Shown here one piece after another: positions 17,501 to 24,514 of a stretch of DNA of 28,861 nt. Under the pieces are notes generated by a model. That model made no database searches. It saw only the letters and a program-made list of their open reading frames with translations, and was not told the DNA's origin. The stretch is from an uncultured Oscillibacter sp. GTDB lineage: Bacteria; Bacillota; Clostridia; Oscillospirales; Oscillospiraceae. Each line of letters opens with the position of its first letter. The first letter of the stretch is position 1. The DNA lies in contig CAJTZL010000038.1 of NCBI GenBank assembly GCA_910583695.1, positions 1 to 28,861 on the forward strand, written 5' to 3'. Both the position numbers and the translations under genes were made by a program.

Positions 17501-17794
17501 CTGGCCTGGGTCCGGGAGGACAAGAAGACGGCGGAGTTCCACGTGGCGGACTGTTGGACCTACCTGGATGTGGAGGGGAAGAAGTACCCCAAGGATACCT
17601 TCCTGGGCAGCGTCACCCCCGCTTACCTCATTCACGACCTGCCCGCTCTGCGGAACGCCCTGGACCTGCTGCTGGCGAACCTGAACCAGCCAGAGCGGGT
17701 CACGAGCCCCATAGGGGAGTACGCCTGGGAGAAACCCGGAAAGCCCCGGCCCTATGAGGCGCTGCGGGCGGAGCTGGTGGACGGTATGGAGTGA
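14579..17794 (+). CDS. Giant J-like co-chaperone candidate, copy 2
   Basis: This 1071-residue tandem paralogue of the preceding gene starts 14 nt after it, with GGAGG 9 nt before the ATG. Its J-like head (residues 1-50) is nearly the same, including CHPEED at 30-35 with HPE in place of HPD. By eye about 43 of the first 55 residues match copy 1. The rest is clearly homologous but much more diverged: GPNPFADHP, WMDYFTSGDFLDVAW, ERHPAGMRLINHFFRREK, LMGRAKLLYG, NRPFFRHWLNTGFYH and VLRRDGGRFLLAWV occur in the same order. Extra residues near 160-190 lack a counterpart in copy 1. It is probably soluble and cytoplasmic. Two diverged bodies on one conserved head suggest two client or partner specificities for a single Hsp70. 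Confidence 0.75.
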   Translation: MDERWTTLGLEATKDVSAIKRAYAEKAKACHPEEDSEGFLKLRQAYQAALAYAEGGEEPLPPGPEAAEAENEGWALTDGPAVIDEGPNPFADHPAAVAFRDLYTGKRRKDPQAWMDYFTSGDFLDVAWERRFAGLLLEEAARLEGEYPIPREFLTWLCAAYRFAVDRAVYRDWDSGNERTEFSFRIDQDAQFEGQEFLFQLAARGPAVKPLKGAEQAVSRSIADYRALVRLAEEDRWTEETLKKAGNILDFYRIGNFQDRNPAPPERHPAGMRLINHFFRREKLPRELYQMAWEKMELKTALMGRAKLLYGDLRARVLEQVPDIAEGELDIRQLNKELEAFRQRVRTLEESGKPEDWEQAGAEVKAFFSRPDFQKALLNRKFAEEHMKYHVQWAGECFAREILDYYGRNPDAPCAKQLTELMAATGRRRMIQNRNREDANAPTPKETLTLTNRPFFRHWLNTGFYHSMDRETKQPLLGYLNQELPYLPEWSRKLLGVKDEETPEPVSVTLKLWKDKITVQYHLRYQSFLRNGVPVHRPFLLWEQLLERAADSDTFLRLLPVTAAVYNQYDAVRAEILRRLKDTAVPEEGQEFIAVCLADQVCGLPVPDAVGMEDDQEPEWVRSLPPVSFLPYQIFAENTEVLYVCIWFQRDRVLALFQQTPYGQKLMEGGEFHEIEDAETAGTLARQLLDAQLHPKGFPMEALKVLPEAVYVQWDHSVVCRDEDPRPLWNTPRELHGEQVTAERLEEYLESFAAGRMERLEWSWKCAFPVDEPPMDYEPRRSLVLMKSGGRYVCLYFDDFCAESYALLEKPEVYGKEKSVPKAVPFRQSSLFPDVLHRNFFTIRRHLEKIFSQVGWPNNVKFLAGGLWSYAVNVDHGRVKYNLDKQLLGGFPAERARNRPGAPFYFQDYPSLAVRTDAGGSTETLEVTEGNRPKVQRLVADFLAGGGPTLRLTWGKRRDARRHIVLRRDGGRFLLAWVREDKKTAEFHVADCWTYLDVEGKKYPKDTFLGSVTPAYLIHDLPALRNALDLLLANLNQPERVTSPIGEYAWEKPGKPRPYEALRAELVDGME

Positions 17795-17836
17795 CGAAGG
17801 AACCGCTTTGAAGAGGCTTCAAGGAACCGGAAAGGC

Positions 17837-17857
17837 GCCGCCCCAGGAAGGGGCGGC
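17837..17857 (+). other. GC hairpin between copy 2 and the small gene
   Basis: GCCGCCCC (17837-17844) pairs with GGGGCGGC (17850-17857) around a 5-nt loop. No T-run follows, so it is not a standard terminator; it could slow transcription or stabilise the RNA. The 112-nt gap also holds a short TTGAAG-AGG-CTTCAA repeat (17808-17822). Confidence 0.45.
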
Positions 17858-17906
17858 CCAAAGCGGATGTGAAAAATGTTTGCATATTTGAATAGGAGGT
17901 TTCTGT

Positions 17907-18344
17907 ATGACGATCACGGAACTGGTAAAAAGTCAACAGCAGCAGCGGATTGGGGAGCTGAGCCGGCAGCGACAGGGGAAGCCTCATGTCAACCCCTATG
18001 GCACCCCCGGCATGAGTTTGAACGACGCCGAGGGCTGGCGGAACATCGTTCCGGTGGACGAGGGAGTGGCACGGCAGGTCAAGCAGATTGCCTTCGACCA
18101 CATGAAAAAGGGCTATGGGGTCAGCGACGGAGAGGACATCAGCAAGGTCATCCGGGATTACGCCATGTCTCTGCCGCCGGAAAAACGGCTCAGCGCATCG
18201 TGGACGCTGAATGAAATCTTCCATGATGAGGCCGCCCGGCTGGGGGAGTTCGTCCACCGGCACGACCCGGACTGGGACTGGGGGAAACCCTTTGACACCG
18301 GCATTTTGGACGGCTATCAGCAGGGCGTGGATACGATGATATAA
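17907..18344 (+). CDS. Small conserved-looking protein of unknown function
   Basis: This is a 145-residue soluble protein that I do not recognise. The N-terminus is helical and Gln-rich (SQQQQRIGELSRQR), then comes HVNPYGTPGMSLNDAEGW, a central helix-rich part (VARQVKQIAFDHMKKGYG, DISKVIRDYAMSLPPEKR) and an acidic, Trp-containing end (HRHDPDWDWGKPFDTG). There is no signal peptide or membrane helix. AATAGGAGG before the ATG gives strong ribosome-site support. It lies between the J-like pair and the membrane pair, in the same direction, so it is probably a member of the island. Composition and codon use look like its neighbours. Confidence 0.75.
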   Translation: MTITELVKSQQQQRIGELSRQRQGKPHVNPYGTPGMSLNDAEGWRNIVPVDEGVARQVKQIAFDHMKKGYGVSDGEDISKVIRDYAMSLPPEKRLSASWTLNEIFHDEAARLGEFVHRHDPDWDWGKPFDTGILDGYQQGVDTMI

Positions 18345-18359
18345 CGGGAGAAACGGCGC

Positions 18360-18411
18360 ATATTTTGTGCTCCGGTCAGCCCGCCCGATCTTGTCCGCGT
18401 TCGCAAAATAT
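18360..18411. repeat. Spaced A/T inverted repeat before the membrane-protein pair
   Basis: ATATTTTG (18360-18367) and CAAAATAT (18404-18411) are exact inverted copies 36 nt apart, in the 113-nt gap before the first membrane-protein gene. They stand out because the surroundings are GC-rich. They may be a protein-binding site or a long hairpin. I find no well-spaced promoter here. Confidence 0.4.
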
Positions 18412-18457
18412 AGTAAGCTGAGTCCGACAGAACACACACCAACAGGAGGTGTCCGTC

Positions 18458-20653
18458 ATGGAACTGGAATGGGAACAAAGCCGCTTATCCAACCGCACGG
18501 CCCTTGCCGTGCCGGGGGCCCTTCTGGGCGCGGCACTGGGGGCGGACTGCCTGCCGGCAGTGATGCGGCTGGGCGACATTCCGATGGTGCTCTGCGGGGC
18601 TGCGACCACTCTGCTTGCCGTGCGGGGCGGGATGCTGACCTCCGGGAGGAGGGGGTGGAAGGTGTGCCTGACGGCCCTGCCCTGGGTGCTCCTTTTCAAC
18701 TGCCTGGGCCATCAGCTCTGCTTCGCACTGGAGACCGCGCCGGGAGACCCGGCGGGGGTCTGGCGGGCCTTCCTCAGCCTGGAGGCCCTGCCCCGCTGGT
18801 ATTGGATTCGATTGGCGGCGCTGCTGGCGGCGGCGTTGACTGCCTGGGGGATGCTGCTTTGCCTCGCCGGACGGGAGAGGGCCGTGCTGATGCGGGCCCT
18901 CCAGCCGGTCCGGCTGAAACAAAATCCGGTGCCGCCGGAGATGGAGTTCTTTTTTCCGGAGCCGTCCTGGATACGTCCGCACCTCCTGGTGCGGAGGTTC
19001 TCTCAGGGAATCTGGCTGGCGGTGCTGTTCCTCTGCCTTTGGATGGACCGTCTGACAGGGCGGGAGGACCTCTGGTCCCGGGCCGCGGTGGGGGTGGGAT
19101 TCAGCTTTCTGCTGATCGTCTCCCTCCAGGGGCCTTCGGCGCGGCTCTGCGCCAGGGTGAACCGGCTCTTCGTCCGGCGGGGACACGAGCTTTGGGCGGT
19201 GCCCTTAAACTGGGTCTTTGACCTGGAGCTTGGAGTTTCCCTGGCCTGGCTGGTCCGGGTATGGGACCTGCTGCCCCAGGTCCGCCGGGCGGCCCTCCGG
19301 TCCACGGTGGCGGCCATGATTGCGGAGGGAAAGCTGGAGAACGGCCGGATCGAAAGGCCCGCGCTGGTCCGGCAGTCCCCCTGGGAGTGGGTGGTGTCCG
19401 ACTGCCGGGGCGTTCAGCATGTCATCCCCAAGGTCTGTCCCGGCTTCACCCCGGTCCCTGGGGAGGCGGAACAGGCCCGGTCCGCGCCGCCCATCCGTTG
19501 GCTGAACCCCGCCGTCACGGTCCTGATTACCGCTGTGTGCCTTGGGGCGGGACTGTTCCTGGGCGTCCAGGAGCAGCGCCGCCCCGATGCCCCGCCGCCG
19601 AAGCTGCCGGTGGAAGCGGCGGAACCTGAGAAGACAGGCCCCGCCTCCACAGAGGCCGTCGTACCGGAGGTCATTGGAGACTACATATTAAACGGCCTGA
19701 CCCTGCGGACCGACGACGCCTTCCAGGCCAGCACCAGCGGGTTCCAAGACCAGGAGCACGGGGTGGATTACGGCATCGAACTGCGCTTCGGCGTGGGAGA
19801 GGACGCCGCCCGGCTGGCTCTGCCGGAGACGGAGGGCGGGGATGTCCGCTGGCTGAGGCCGGAGGGAGAGGACTTCCTCTGGCGGCTGGGGGAAAACGGC
19901 GTGGCCTATCAGTACAACCTGGGGACCGTCCGCCTCCCGGACGGGCGGCTTTCTCACACCGGCGCGGCCCTGTCGGAGCGGGGGACCATGCTGATTCTCA
20001 GCTGTGCCCACGGGGACGAGATCGGGGAGGAGACCGCCCGGGGGACGATGCGGTACATGCTGGAAAATCTCCAGTTTACCGGCCCGGCCATCACGGAGGA
20101 GAACTATCAGGACCAGCTGCGCCCGGCGGTGAGCATGGGCTTCAGCTACTGCGGGCAGGCGTTTTTCAAGGCCCCGGAGGGACTGTTCCCCTATGACGCG
20201 TTCTTAGACACCTTCCTGCCCTGCGGCGGAGAGGTGCGGTATTTTGATGATGGAATCTCCATGATGACCAAGGTCCACGGCCTCCGGGTCTCCGCCGCCG
20301 TGGTTCCCAATGAGGGGACCGCCCTGGATGTGGTGCGGGAGATCTACGAGGACCTGAAAGCCGCGGGGCGGCAGTATGACGAGCGGAACTTCCTGGAGGA
20401 CGCCTACAACGAGGAGGGCAACAACGCCTGCCGGGTGGCCGTTTACTACGACGGGGGCCGAACCCGGGTGACGGCGCTGGTGGCCATGGAGAAGTGGGAG
20501 GGCTGTTACCTCTTCAAGGAGCTGACCTGCCTGCCCGAAGAGATGGACGGGGAGTACAGGGCGGTCTTCCAGGAGATGGAGACGGTCTGCGGCATCACGG
20601 TGTCCGTCATGGAGGACCTGGGCCGCCGGCAGAATCGGGAGGGGGAGACATGA
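18458..20653 (+). CDS. Seven-helix membrane protein with extracytoplasmic domain, copy 1
   Basis: The protein has about 731 residues, counted from the ATG at 18458, which lies 8 nt after AGGAGG; the in-frame GTG at 18449 overlaps that site and is rejected. Hydrophobic segments are near 15-30, 41-58, 68-90, 117-137, 184-198, 208-224 and 350-370. Between helices 6 and 7 is a cytoplasmic domain of about 120 residues ending KVCPGFTP. After helix 7 a domain of about 360 residues should face outward (DYILNGLTLRTDDAFQ, ITEENYQDQL, KVHGLRVSAAVVPNEG, LPEEMDGEYRAVFQEME). The family is not recognised. It is a tandem paralogue of the next gene, with an ATGA stop-start overlap. A sensor or anchor for the chaperone island is possible, from position only. 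Confidence 0.75.
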   Translation: MELEWEQSRLSNRTALAVPGALLGAALGADCLPAVMRLGDIPMVLCGAATTLLAVRGGMLTSGRRGWKVCLTALPWVLLFNCLGHQLCFALETAPGDPAGVWRAFLSLEALPRWYWIRLAALLAAALTAWGMLLCLAGRERAVLMRALQPVRLKQNPVPPEMEFFFPEPSWIRPHLLVRRFSQGIWLAVLFLCLWMDRLTGREDLWSRAAVGVGFSFLLIVSLQGPSARLCARVNRLFVRRGHELWAVPLNWVFDLELGVSLAWLVRVWDLLPQVRRAALRSTVAAMIAEGKLENGRIERPALVRQSPWEWVVSDCRGVQHVIPKVCPGFTPVPGEAEQARSAPPIRWLNPAVTVLITAVCLGAGLFLGVQEQRRPDAPPPKLPVEAAEPEKTGPASTEAVVPEVIGDYILNGLTLRTDDAFQASTSGFQDQEHGVDYGIELRFGVGEDAARLALPETEGGDVRWLRPEGEDFLWRLGENGVAYQYNLGTVRLPDGRLSHTGAALSERGTMLILSCAHGDEIGEETARGTMRYMLENLQFTGPAITEENYQDQLRPAVSMGFSYCGQAFFKAPEGLFPYDAFLDTFLPCGGEVRYFDDGISMMTKVHGLRVSAAVVPNEGTALDVVREIYEDLKAAGRQYDERNFLEDAYNEEGNNACRVAVYYDGGRTRVTALVAMEKWEGCYLFKELTCLPEEMDGEYRAVFQEMETVCGITVSVMEDLGRRQNREGET

Positions 20654-22860
20654 AAGCGAAGGAACGGGTAGTTCTGGGGGTCCTCGGCGCGCTGCTGGGG
20701 TCCATCCTGGGAAGTGTCTGTATTGTGCTGGAGAACCAAGTGTCGAGCACCTTTTCTCTGATTGGCGGCGTGGCAATGGCGGCCTTCACCCTCCAGGGCT
20801 ATATTCAGCTTGCCGGACGACTGAGTAAAAAGGGCGTGGCGGTCTCCCTGGCGCTTATGGCCGTGATGTGTGCGCTTGCCAATCAAATCAACTGTACCAT
20901 TGAGATTCTGGAGACCGTGGAGGCCGTGCAGGGGATGGACTTTTTGGAGGTCCTCGGGTGCTTTGAGGAGCTGCCGGAGGTTCAGGAGATTCGGTCCTGG
21001 TACGACAGCCAGCTGCTGCTGTTATATCTCTTCACATTGGGCGGCAGCTTTTTGATTCTGGTGCGGAGCTGCTGGAAGCCCAGGGCGGAGGCGCGGCGCA
21101 GGGCGGTGTTGGATGAGGTGCTGCTGGGCGGGGAGCCGGAAGCAGAGGAAGAGAAGCCGGAGCTCCAGGGGACCTTTTACACCTTCCAAAAGGTCTGGAT
21201 GAAGCCTCTTCGAATCAGTGCCGGCGGATTTGTCATGGTGCTGATGGTGCTGCTGGTGGCCCTCCTGACCCTGACACTTATGCTGGAAGAGCGCTTCCAG
21301 GCAGATCTGGAGGCCGGGATGATTGCGGGCTGCGCCCTCAGCTGCATTCCCCTGCTGTGGATCACCCTGACCATCACCCGGCAGTGCAACGCCTTTCCCA
21401 TCCTCTTTGTTCGGACGGGGACGCGGCTCTGGCGGGTGAACCTGATGAAATTCTGCCGGGTGGGAGACTGGGAGATCCTGCCCCCGGCGCGGCAGGCGGT
21501 CATCCGGGACGATGTCCTCTGGGAGCTGGAGAACATTCTGGAGGGGGATTTCTCCGTCTGCCGCTCCGGGGCCGTTACGGAGCTCCGGGACATCCGGGCG
21601 GAGAAGGAGGACCGCTGGAGCTGGACGGTTTCCTATGAACAGGAGGAGGGAACGCGGAAAAAGCTGAGGATCCCCAAGGGCTACCCGGATTTCACCCCCG
21701 CCATGGGGATGGAGCGGGCCCGGGGGCCGGTACCTTGCCGTTGGCTTCCTGGGCTGGCGGCGCTGGCGCTGACGGTGGTCTTTTTGAGCGGGAGCGTTGG
21801 CTTTGCCCGGTGGCATGCGCTTCAAAGCGGAGAGGCCGCGCCTGAGCCGCTTTCCGGCCCAGGGCAGGCGGAAGCGGCCCTCCCGGATGTCCCTGTCCGG
21901 GTACCGGAGACTTATACGGAATTTGTGATCTCGGAGATCCGCTTCCGGGTGGACGGGGAATTTCAGTACAGCCGCCGCCGCTTCCTGGACGGCAAAACGG
22001 GAACCTCCTACCGGGTCTATACCCAGTACGGCGTGGACGAGGCGGACGCCTGGGATACCCTGACCAGCCGGACGGATGACCCGCTCTATGACCGCTTCCA
22101 GGCGGTGTACTCCGGCGAGGACCTGCTGGCCCCGCTGGGCGAAACGTCCAGATATAACATCGTGTCCGTGTACCGGACCGACGGAACCATCCACCACACC
22201 GCCGCCGCCCTCTCCGATACCGGGGCCCTCTTCACCCTGGAGGCGGAGCACACCCAGGCGGACCAGTCCCCGGAGGAGGTCCTGGCGAATTTGATGTACA
22301 CTCTGCAAACCATCCGTTTCGAGGGGCCGGAGGTGACGGAGGAGAACTACCAGACGAAGATTCACCTGTCGAAGATTCGGAACTGCGCCTACATGGCGGC
22401 GGCCTACATCAAGACGGACCACTTCGGGCACGAGGCCTTTGTGGATGTCTACGTCCCTTACAGCGATACGCCCATCTATGCCGCCGACGGCCGGGCCATC
22501 CGCACGGAGGCCCATGGGCTCCGGGTTTACGCCTCCATCCTGCCGGGGGAGAACGCCAAGGAGGTGGTGGAGGCCCGGCAGGAGGTTCTGTCCTCCACGG
22601 GACAGGTCTATGAGGACGGCGTGGACGACCAGTCCTACCGGGAGGACCTGGACGCGGCCTGCATGCTGACGGTCTACGAAGAGAACGGCCGGAGACGGAA
22701 TGCCGTGCTGTATGCCGAGAGCATGTGGGAGGGTTATTACCTTCTCCGGGAGATCACCGGACTGCCGGAAGAGATAGACGGGGAATACCTGCCGCTTTTG
22801 AAGGAGCTGGAGGAAATCTTCGGCCTGACCATGCCGGTGCTGGAGCAGCTGGGGGAGTAG
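20650..22860 (+). CDS. Seven-helix membrane protein with extracytoplasmic domain, copy 2
   Basis: The protein has 736 residues. Its ATG overlaps the preceding stop (ATGA, 20650-20653), with GGAGGGGGAGA just upstream, so translation should be coupled. The topology matches copy 1: helices near 7-28, 34-53, 62-80, 118-138, 190-212, 222-242 and 366-384, a cytoplasmic domain between helices 6 and 7 ending KGYPDFTP, and an outer domain of about 350 residues. Shared outer motifs in the same order are VTEENYQTKI, EAHGLRVYASILPGEN, WEGYYLLREITGLPEEIDGE and a C-terminal LKELEEIFGLTMPVLEQLG. No enzyme or known sensor motif is seen. Equal length and topology support an ancient tandem duplication and possibly a heterodimer. 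Confidence 0.75.
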   Translation: MKAKERVVLGVLGALLGSILGSVCIVLENQVSSTFSLIGGVAMAAFTLQGYIQLAGRLSKKGVAVSLALMAVMCALANQINCTIEILETVEAVQGMDFLEVLGCFEELPEVQEIRSWYDSQLLLLYLFTLGGSFLILVRSCWKPRAEARRRAVLDEVLLGGEPEAEEEKPELQGTFYTFQKVWMKPLRISAGGFVMVLMVLLVALLTLTLMLEERFQADLEAGMIAGCALSCIPLLWITLTITRQCNAFPILFVRTGTRLWRVNLMKFCRVGDWEILPPARQAVIRDDVLWELENILEGDFSVCRSGAVTELRDIRAEKEDRWSWTVSYEQEEGTRKKLRIPKGYPDFTPAMGMERARGPVPCRWLPGLAALALTVVFLSGSVGFARWHALQSGEAAPEPLSGPGQAEAALPDVPVRVPETYTEFVISEIRFRVDGEFQYSRRRFLDGKTGTSYRVYTQYGVDEADAWDTLTSRTDDPLYDRFQAVYSGEDLLAPLGETSRYNIVSVYRTDGTIHHTAAALSDTGALFTLEAEHTQADQSPEEVLANLMYTLQTIRFEGPEVTEENYQTKIHLSKIRNCAYMAAAYIKTDHFGHEAFVDVYVPYSDTPIYAADGRAIRTEAHGLRVYASILPGENAKEVVEARQEVLSSTGQVYEDGVDDQSYREDLDAACMLTVYEENGRRRNAVLYAESMWEGYYLLREITGLPEEIDGEYLPLLKELEEIFGLTMPVLEQLGE

Positions 22861-22934
22861 CGGAGCAGGTGAAAACGCCTGCCCTGCCGGAATGAGCCGG
22901 CGGAGCACGCCGCCGGGAAGGGGAGGGCGGGCCG

Positions 22935-22954
22935 CCAGGAGGCATGCCGCCTGG
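22935..22954. repeat. Near-perfect palindrome in a gene-free gap
   Basis: CCAGG-A-GGCATGCC-G-CCTGG is an inverted repeat with one mismatched pair around the self-complementary GGCATGCC. It sits in the 205-nt gap (22861-23065) between the second membrane gene and the next gene. No T-run follows, and the gap shows no convincing gene, promoter or terminator. Confidence 0.4.
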
Positions 22955-23065
22955 GAGGGAACCGGCGTTTCAGGGCCCTCCGGGAGCCGGAGCGAACCGT
23001 GAAGGCCGCAGGAGCTCTGCATTCGAAATTGACTGGAAGAGCATCTTTAAAGAAGGAGCCATCTT

Positions 23066-24304
23066 ATGGGAGTATTTCTGCAAACCGCCCTGTTTCCCGG
23101 CTGTGAGGAGTCTGATGCCCGGGCGGCGGTGGAGAAGGCGGCCCAAAATCCGGCCTTTCAGATCAATCTGAAAGCGTGCCGGTATGCGCGGAGCTATGAG
23201 GGCGTTCAGGTTTTGATAGAGGGGGACTGCCTGGGCTTTGACACGCTGGCAAAGGCGCTGTCCGACTTCTCCGAGAATCCTGTGATGCTGCTGTACGTTT
23301 ATGACGGGGACTATTGGGGCTATGATTTCTACGCCGGCCGGGAGGAGGACCATTTCAGCGCCCGCCCGGGCGCCTTGGGACCCATCAGCCCGGCGGAGAA
23401 GCAGCGCCTGTCCGGGAATCCCAAGGCGCTGGCAGGGTGGTTTCCCACCTGGGACATGGAGCGGATAGGACGGTATCTGGTTCACTGGTCCGATCTGGAT
23501 GAAGCGGCGCTGGAGGAGACCGCCTGCTCCGGCGACCAGTTTCCCTACGGCGACTGCTGGCAGATGGCGGACTTCATGGACCGGCTGGGCTTTCCCTGGG
23601 CCTTCGACGGCCTGAGCAAGGCGCTGGTCCTGTCGCCGGTTTCCCGGTTCCCGGCGCTTGGGGAAATTTTGGAGCAGAATCTTCCGCCGCTTCCCGGAGA
23701 CGGCCCTCCGGCGTCCCCGATACTGGACAGGCTGCCCACCGCCCTGTCCCCGGAGTATATCCGGAATCTGCTGAAAGAGGAGGGCGTCCGGGATTTCGGC
23801 TTTGAGCGGAAGACGCCGCCGGAGATCGTGGAAGCGGTACAGACGCACCGATGGACGGTGGGGATTCCGGAGAGCGATCTTCTCTGCCGGCGGTTGGCGG
23901 TGCTGGCGGCCTTCTGTGTCGTTTGGCTGGGGAAGGATGGCTGGGGATTTTTGTCCCAAGCCACCTATGAACCGCTGTATGGCAGCTATGAAAAGCCTAC
24001 GGACGTCTGTCTGCTTCGCGCCCGGGCGGCGCTGGCGGACTACTCGAAGCACCACCGGGCTATGAAGGATTTGAAACGTTTGGTGGAATTGGACCCCGCC
24101 AACCGGGAGCTGTATCAGGCGGAGCTCCGGCGATGGGATAGTGAGGAGCGGGACTGGGAGAAGCGGGCAAGTCCCCGGCATGAGGCGATGATGCGGGAGT
24201 TTGCAGAGAAAAAGCGGCAGGAGGAGGAGTGGGAGGCAAAGCGGCTTCAGCTGATTCTGGAGAAGCGGCGAAAGAGCGCGGGCAGGGCGAAGAGGCCGAA
24301 GTGA
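23066..24304 (+). CDS. Unknown soluble protein with coiled-coil tail
   Basis: This 412-residue protein is not recognised. The N-terminal 150 residues are mixed alpha/beta with aromatic patches (MLLYVYDGDYWGYDFYAG, then LAGWFPTWDMERIGRYL). Residues of about 317-355 look like a TPR-type helical pair (LRARAALADYSKHHRAMKDL, then LVELDPANRELYQAELRRW), and the last 55 or so are a highly charged helix with a basic end (EKKRQEEEWEAKRLQLILEK). There is no signal peptide or membrane helix, so it is probably cytoplasmic. AAGGAG lies 8 nt before the ATG. It is last in the run of co-directional genes that starts at the HscC-like gene, but a 205-nt gap separates it, so its membership of the island is less certain. 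Confidence 0.7.
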   Translation: MGVFLQTALFPGCEESDARAAVEKAAQNPAFQINLKACRYARSYEGVQVLIEGDCLGFDTLAKALSDFSENPVMLLYVYDGDYWGYDFYAGREEDHFSARPGALGPISPAEKQRLSGNPKALAGWFPTWDMERIGRYLVHWSDLDEAALEETACSGDQFPYGDCWQMADFMDRLGFPWAFDGLSKALVLSPVSRFPALGEILEQNLPPLPGDGPPASPILDRLPTALSPEYIRNLLKEEGVRDFGFERKTPPEIVEAVQTHRWTVGIPESDLLCRRLAVLAAFCVVWLGKDGWGFLSQATYEPLYGSYEKPTDVCLLRARAALADYSKHHRAMKDLKRLVELDPANRELYQAELRRWDSEERDWEKRASPRHEAMMREFAEKKRQEEEWEAKRLQLILEKRRKSAGRAKRPK

Positions 24305-24382
24305 ATGGAACGGGCAGTCCGCACTGCGGTTCGGGGAACGGCGAATGGCCGGCCGCCGGAAACGCCGGAAAGCGAATGGGTC

Positions 24383-24411
24383 TTGAGAAACGGGGAGTCC
24401 TGTGCTATAAT
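24383..24411 (+). promoter_or_regulatory. Sigma-A promoter for ychF
   Basis: TTGAGA (24383-24388), a 17-nt spacer and a perfect TATAAT (24406-24411) form a strong promoter about 100 nt before ychF. It separates ychF from the chaperone island as its own transcription unit. Confidence 0.8.
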
Positions 24412-24418
24412 CAATCCA

Positions 24419-24508
24419 ATGGCAAAGAAATCTGCCTCAAAAAGACGGCAAGCCTTCGGCGCACGGCTGCGGCGGGCCCCGAAGCCCTTGAAAATAAAGG
24501 AGTTGTAA
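24419..24508 (+). CDS. Possible leaderless basic micropeptide before ychF
   Basis: An ATG falls seven to eight bases after the TATAAT box, about where transcription should start, and opens a 29-codon frame beginning MAKKSASKRRQAFGARLRRA and ending KEL. It has no ribosome site, so it would have to be translated as a leaderless message. Its stop lies 6 nt before ychF and covers the ychF ribosome site (AAAGGAG), so a regulatory leader-peptide role is conceivable. A chance frame in the 5' leader is at least as likely. Confidence 0.25.
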   Translation: MAKKSASKRRQAFGARLRRAPKPLKIKEL

Positions 24509-24514
24509 AGCACA

